DNA from: Comamonadaceae bacterium
GTDB taxonomy: Bacteria; Pseudomonadota; Gammaproteobacteria; Burkholderiales; Burkholderiaceae
DNA: 7,198 nucleotides
Direction of reading: 5' to 3'
NCBI GenBank assembly: GCA_947455875.1
Contig: CANGSD010000057.1
Span: 1 to 7,198, forward strand
Positions within the stretch are counted from its first letter, which is position 1; every line of letters begins with the position of its first letter. Positions 5,272-7,198 of the stretch are shown piece after piece. Below the pieces are notes generated by a model. That model saw only the letters and a list, made by a program, of their open reading frames with translations, was not told the origin of the DNA and did not search any database. Position numbers and translations under genes: made by a program.

Positions 5272-6267
5272 TTGACTTCCTTGCCCCGCATTTTCAAAGC
5301 CGTCATCGCCACCGGCGTGTCGGCACTCACCTTGCTGGCCGTCCCGCAGGCGATGGCCCAGGCCTATCCCTCCAAGCCGATTCGGATGGTGGTGCCCTTT
5401 GCGGCAGGCGGCACGACCGACGTGGTGGCGCGCATCGTCGCCCAGCGTATGAGTGAGTCCATGGGGCAGCCGGTGACCGGGGACAACCGCGGCGGTGCCG
5501 GCGGCGCAAGCGGCGCCGACCTGGTGGCCAAGGCCGCCCCCGATGGCTACACCATCCTGATGCATAACCTGACCTTCCCGCTGTCCTCGGTAGCCCAGAC
5601 CCTGGCCAAGCGCTCGCCGTTCAACCCGGAGACGGATTTCGCAGGCATCTCGATCGCGGTGTACGTGCCGTTCATGCTGACCGCCAATCCCAGCGTGCCG
5701 GCCAAGGACCTCAAGGAACTGGCGGCGCTGCTGCGAAGCCGCAAGGACCTGCAATACAACTATGGATCCACCGGCCCCGGGTCGGCCGTGCACGTGCTGG
5801 GCGAAGCGTTCAAGCGCGAGGCCAAGGTCGATATGCAGCACGTCGGCTTCAAGGGCGCGGCGCCTCTGAAGCAGGAGATGCTGGCCGGTCGTATCCAGAT
5901 CGGCGGCGACCAGCTGTCTACCTCGCTGGCCGAGATTCGCGCAGGCACGCTGCGCGCGATCGCGACCACTGCGTCCAAGCGCGTGGCCGGCCTGCCCGAT
6001 GTGCCGACGGTGCGCGAGTTGGGCTTCCCCACCCTCGAACTGGAAGGCTGGAACGGGCTGTTCGCACCCGCCAAGACCCCCAAGGACATCATCGACCGCC
6101 TCAATCGCGAAGTGGTGGCCGCCGTGCGTCACCCGGACGTGGTGCGCCGCCTGGCCGAACTGGGTGCCGAGGCCGTGGGCTCGACCCCCGCCGAACAGGA
6201 TGCGATTTTCCGTCGTCAGATGGAGCAGTTCCGCCCCGTGATCCAGGAGATGAAGATCACTGACTGA
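5272..6267 (+). CDS. Bug-family tripartite tricarboxylate transporter substrate-binding protein
   Basis: A 331-aa periplasmic binding protein of the TTT (TctC/Bug) family, which captures carboxylates or related small acids. Residues 1-29 are a Sec signal peptide: R6/K9, a hydrophobic core, and an AMA-QA cleavage site after A29. The mature protein begins with the family signature YPSKPIRMVVPFAAGGTTD (32-50), followed by GGAGGASGADLVAKAAPDGYTIL (split at 74-96), YNYGSTGPGSAVHVLGEAF (162-180), GGD (211-213), and LPDVPTVRELGFP (241-253). Length is typical. The start codon is TTG with AGGAGA well spaced upstream. No TctA/TctB membrane genes are in the window, which is normal for orphan Bug proteins in Bordetella-like genomes. 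The ligand cannot be read from the sequence. The downstream convergent dehydrogenase acts on hydroxyacids and could point to a hydroxycarboxylate ligand, which is a guess. Confidence 0.95.
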   Translation: MTSLPRIFKAVIATGVSALTLLAVPQAMAQAYPSKPIRMVVPFAAGGTTDVVARIVAQRMSESMGQPVTGDNRGGAGGASGADLVAKAAPDGYTILMHNLTFPLSSVAQTLAKRSPFNPETDFAGISIAVYVPFMLTANPSVPAKDLKELAALLRSRKDLQYNYGSTGPGSAVHVLGEAFKREAKVDMQHVGFKGAAPLKQEMLAGRIQIGGDQLSTSLAEIRAGTLRAIATTASKRVAGLPDVPTVRELGFPTLELEGWNGLFAPAKTPKDIIDRLNREVVAAVRHPDVVRRLAELGAEAVGSTPAEQDAIFRRQMEQFRPVIQEMKITD

Positions 6268-6277
6268 GCGGGGGCGG

Positions 6278-7159
6278 TCAGCCGCGTTGCGCCAGCCACC
6301 ACACCGGGTATTGGGCGCAGTCGGCGCCGTCCAGACCACTGGCGGCGGCCGCATCCAGTTGCTGCAAGGTCAACGCGGTCAAAGGCATGGTGCGCCCGGT
6401 CGATTGGCCCTGATCGAGCATGGTGCGCACGTCCTTGCGCATGGTGGCGACATTGACGGTCACCGGACCGTTTTTGTCGCCCGCCAAGGCCTGCGCCATC
6501 AGCGGGCCGCGCACCTTGAGCATATTGGGCCCGCCCGAAGAATCCGAAAAGATATCGATCACCCGCTGCGGATCCAGACCCAAGGGTTCGATCAGTGACA
6601 GGGCCTCGGAAAACGTCTGCCAATAGACCATGAGCGGCAGGTTGACCGCCAGCTTCATGGTCGATCCGGCGCCATGCGCGCCCACGTGTTCGACCCGTTT
6701 GCACAGTTGTTCCAGCACGGGCTTGACGCGAGCGAGCACCTGCGCGTCGCCGCCCGCAAACCCGATCAGCTTGCCCTCCTTGGCCGGGCCCACGCTGCCC
6801 CCGACTGGGCACTCAAGGTAGTGCGCGCCGGCCTGGGCGGCGCGCTGGGCCATGTCGGCCTGCTTGGCCGGCTTGACCGTGCTCATTTCGATGAAGACGC
6901 AGGCGCCGCCGGCGGCGAACAGGCCCTGCGGCGCGAGGTAGACGTCGTCGAGCGCCTGTTCATTCGTCAGGAGGCTGATCACGACATCGCGGCCGGTCGC
7001 GAGCCCCTGGGGGGAATCGGCCCAGGTCAGGCCCGCAACGAGCAGGGCTTGGGCGCGCGCGCGCGTGCGGTTCCAGACCGTGACCTCGTGGCCGAGGGAC
7101 GCCAGTCGCGTCGCGATAACGCTGCCCATTTTGCCGGTGCCGGCGATGCCGATGCGCAT
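6278..7159 (-). CDS. NAD(P)-dependent beta-hydroxyacid dehydrogenase (3-hydroxyisobutyrate dehydrogenase family)
   Basis: A 293-aa cytoplasmic oxidoreductase that oxidises a 3-hydroxyacid, or reduces the matching semialdehyde, with a nicotinamide cofactor. The N-terminal Rossmann fold begins with GIAGTGKMG (4-12). The second strand ends in WNRT (29-32); Asn-Arg-Thr in place of an acidic residue usually indicates NADP preference. The substrate-loop equivalent of DAPVSGG is ECPVGGSVGPAKEGKL (116-131). GAGSTMKLAVN (163-173) carries the catalytic Lys (K169) and the conserved Asn (N173). The all-helical C-terminal domain includes MRKDV (240-244), the usual Lys-Asp pair. Length fits the family (about 290-300). 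The ATG at 7157-7159 has AAGGAG (7166-7171) six bases upstream. It converges on the Bug gene with 10 bp between stop codons. Exact substrate (3-hydroxyisobutyrate, tartronate semialdehyde, 4-hydroxybutyrate or another) is not determinable here. Confidence 0.94.
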   Translation of the reverse strand: MRIGIAGTGKMGSVIATRLASLGHEVTVWNRTRARAQALLVAGLTWADSPQGLATGRDVVISLLTNEQALDDVYLAPQGLFAAGGACVFIEMSTVKPAKQADMAQRAAQAGAHYLECPVGGSVGPAKEGKLIGFAGGDAQVLARVKPVLEQLCKRVEHVGAHGAGSTMKLAVNLPLMVYWQTFSEALSLIEPLGLDPQRVIDIFSDSSGGPNMLKVRGPLMAQALAGDKNGPVTVNVATMRKDVRTMLDQGQSTGRTMPLTALTLQQLDAAAASGLDGADCAQYPVWWLAQRG

Positions 7160-7165
7160 GCTTGT

Positions 7166-7171
7166 CTCCTT
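7166..7171 (-). promoter_or_regulatory. Ribosome binding site of the hydroxyacid dehydrogenase gene
   Basis: AAGGAG on the minus strand, six bases before the ATG at 7157-7159. It fixes the start. Further upstream, at the window edge, GATAAA (7197-7192) has 4 of 6 matches to a -10 box, but any -35 would lie outside the window. Confidence 0.7.
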
Positions 7172-7198
7172 GGAGGTGTTGTGCGCGGGACTTTATCC

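Noticed and set aside
6265..6290. Possible bidirectional terminator between the convergent genes (GCGG-TCAG-CCGC)
   Set aside because: The stem is 4 bp, overlaps the dehydrogenase stop codon and has no T tract.
5206..6354. A 382-codon open frame on the minus strand opposite the Bug gene
   Set aside because: It is the antisense shadow of a clearly recognised Bug protein. Its translation is rich in His, Gly, Arg and Gln with no motif, and long antisense frames are common in high-GC DNA.
7053..7069. Alternating GC dinucleotide run in the dehydrogenase gene
   Set aside because: It codes for the Arg/Ala residues after WNRT in the correct frame and is only about six units long; ordinary codon use explains it.
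1..7198. tRNA, rRNA, CRISPR array, insertion sequence ends or an attachment site
   Set aside because: No tRNA-like cloverleaf sequence, regular spaced repeat, transposase gene or long terminal inverted repeat was seen on either strand.

Overview
The window looks like chromosomal DNA of a high-GC betaproteobacterium, most likely Burkholderiales/Alcaligenaceae (Bordetella or Achromobacter type). The evidence is strongly GC-biased codon use, good Shine-Dalgarno sites, and a Bug-type tripartite tricarboxylate transporter (TTT) solute-binding protein, a family greatly expanded in those genera. No rRNA, tRNA, CRISPR array, insertion sequence or phage gene was seen.

Positions 1-5094 hold five genes, all on the minus strand. 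In transcription order they are: (1) a 304-aa soluble protein with a helix-hairpin-helix/KPDxH segment resembling HhH-GPD DNA glycosylases (4180-5094); (2) after a 206-bp AT-rich gap, a 516-aa protein with an unknown N-terminal domain, a proline-rich stalk, four or five membrane segments and a C-terminal OmpA peptidoglycan-binding domain (2423-3973); (3) a 213-aa protein with a possible beta-sandwich domain, translationally coupled by an ATGA overlap (1785-2426); (4) a DUF4407 membrane/coiled-coil protein (406-1737); (5) the first 128 residues of a further membrane protein running off the left edge (385 to 1), which aligns with the DUF4407 protein and looks like a diverged paralogue. Genes 2-5 are tightly spaced and form a likely operon.

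The combination suggests an envelope-spanning complex: two related inner-membrane proteins, at least one with a long coiled coil, plus a membrane partner anchored to peptidoglycan and a soluble accessory protein. The nearby putative nucleic-acid-binding protein may belong to it. The parts list resembles the logic of ion-driven or defence complexes (MotAB, TolQR, Zorya ZorAB) but is built from different families. This is the candidate undescribed system here; its function is not established by the sequence.

Positions 5095-5271 form a divergent intergenic region. To its right are a Bug-family periplasmic binding protein starting at TTG (5272-6267, plus) and a convergent beta-hydroxyacid dehydrogenase of the 3-hydroxyisobutyrate dehydrogenase family (6278-7159, minus), separated by only 10 bp. 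These are ordinary metabolic genes that may act on related carboxylic acids.
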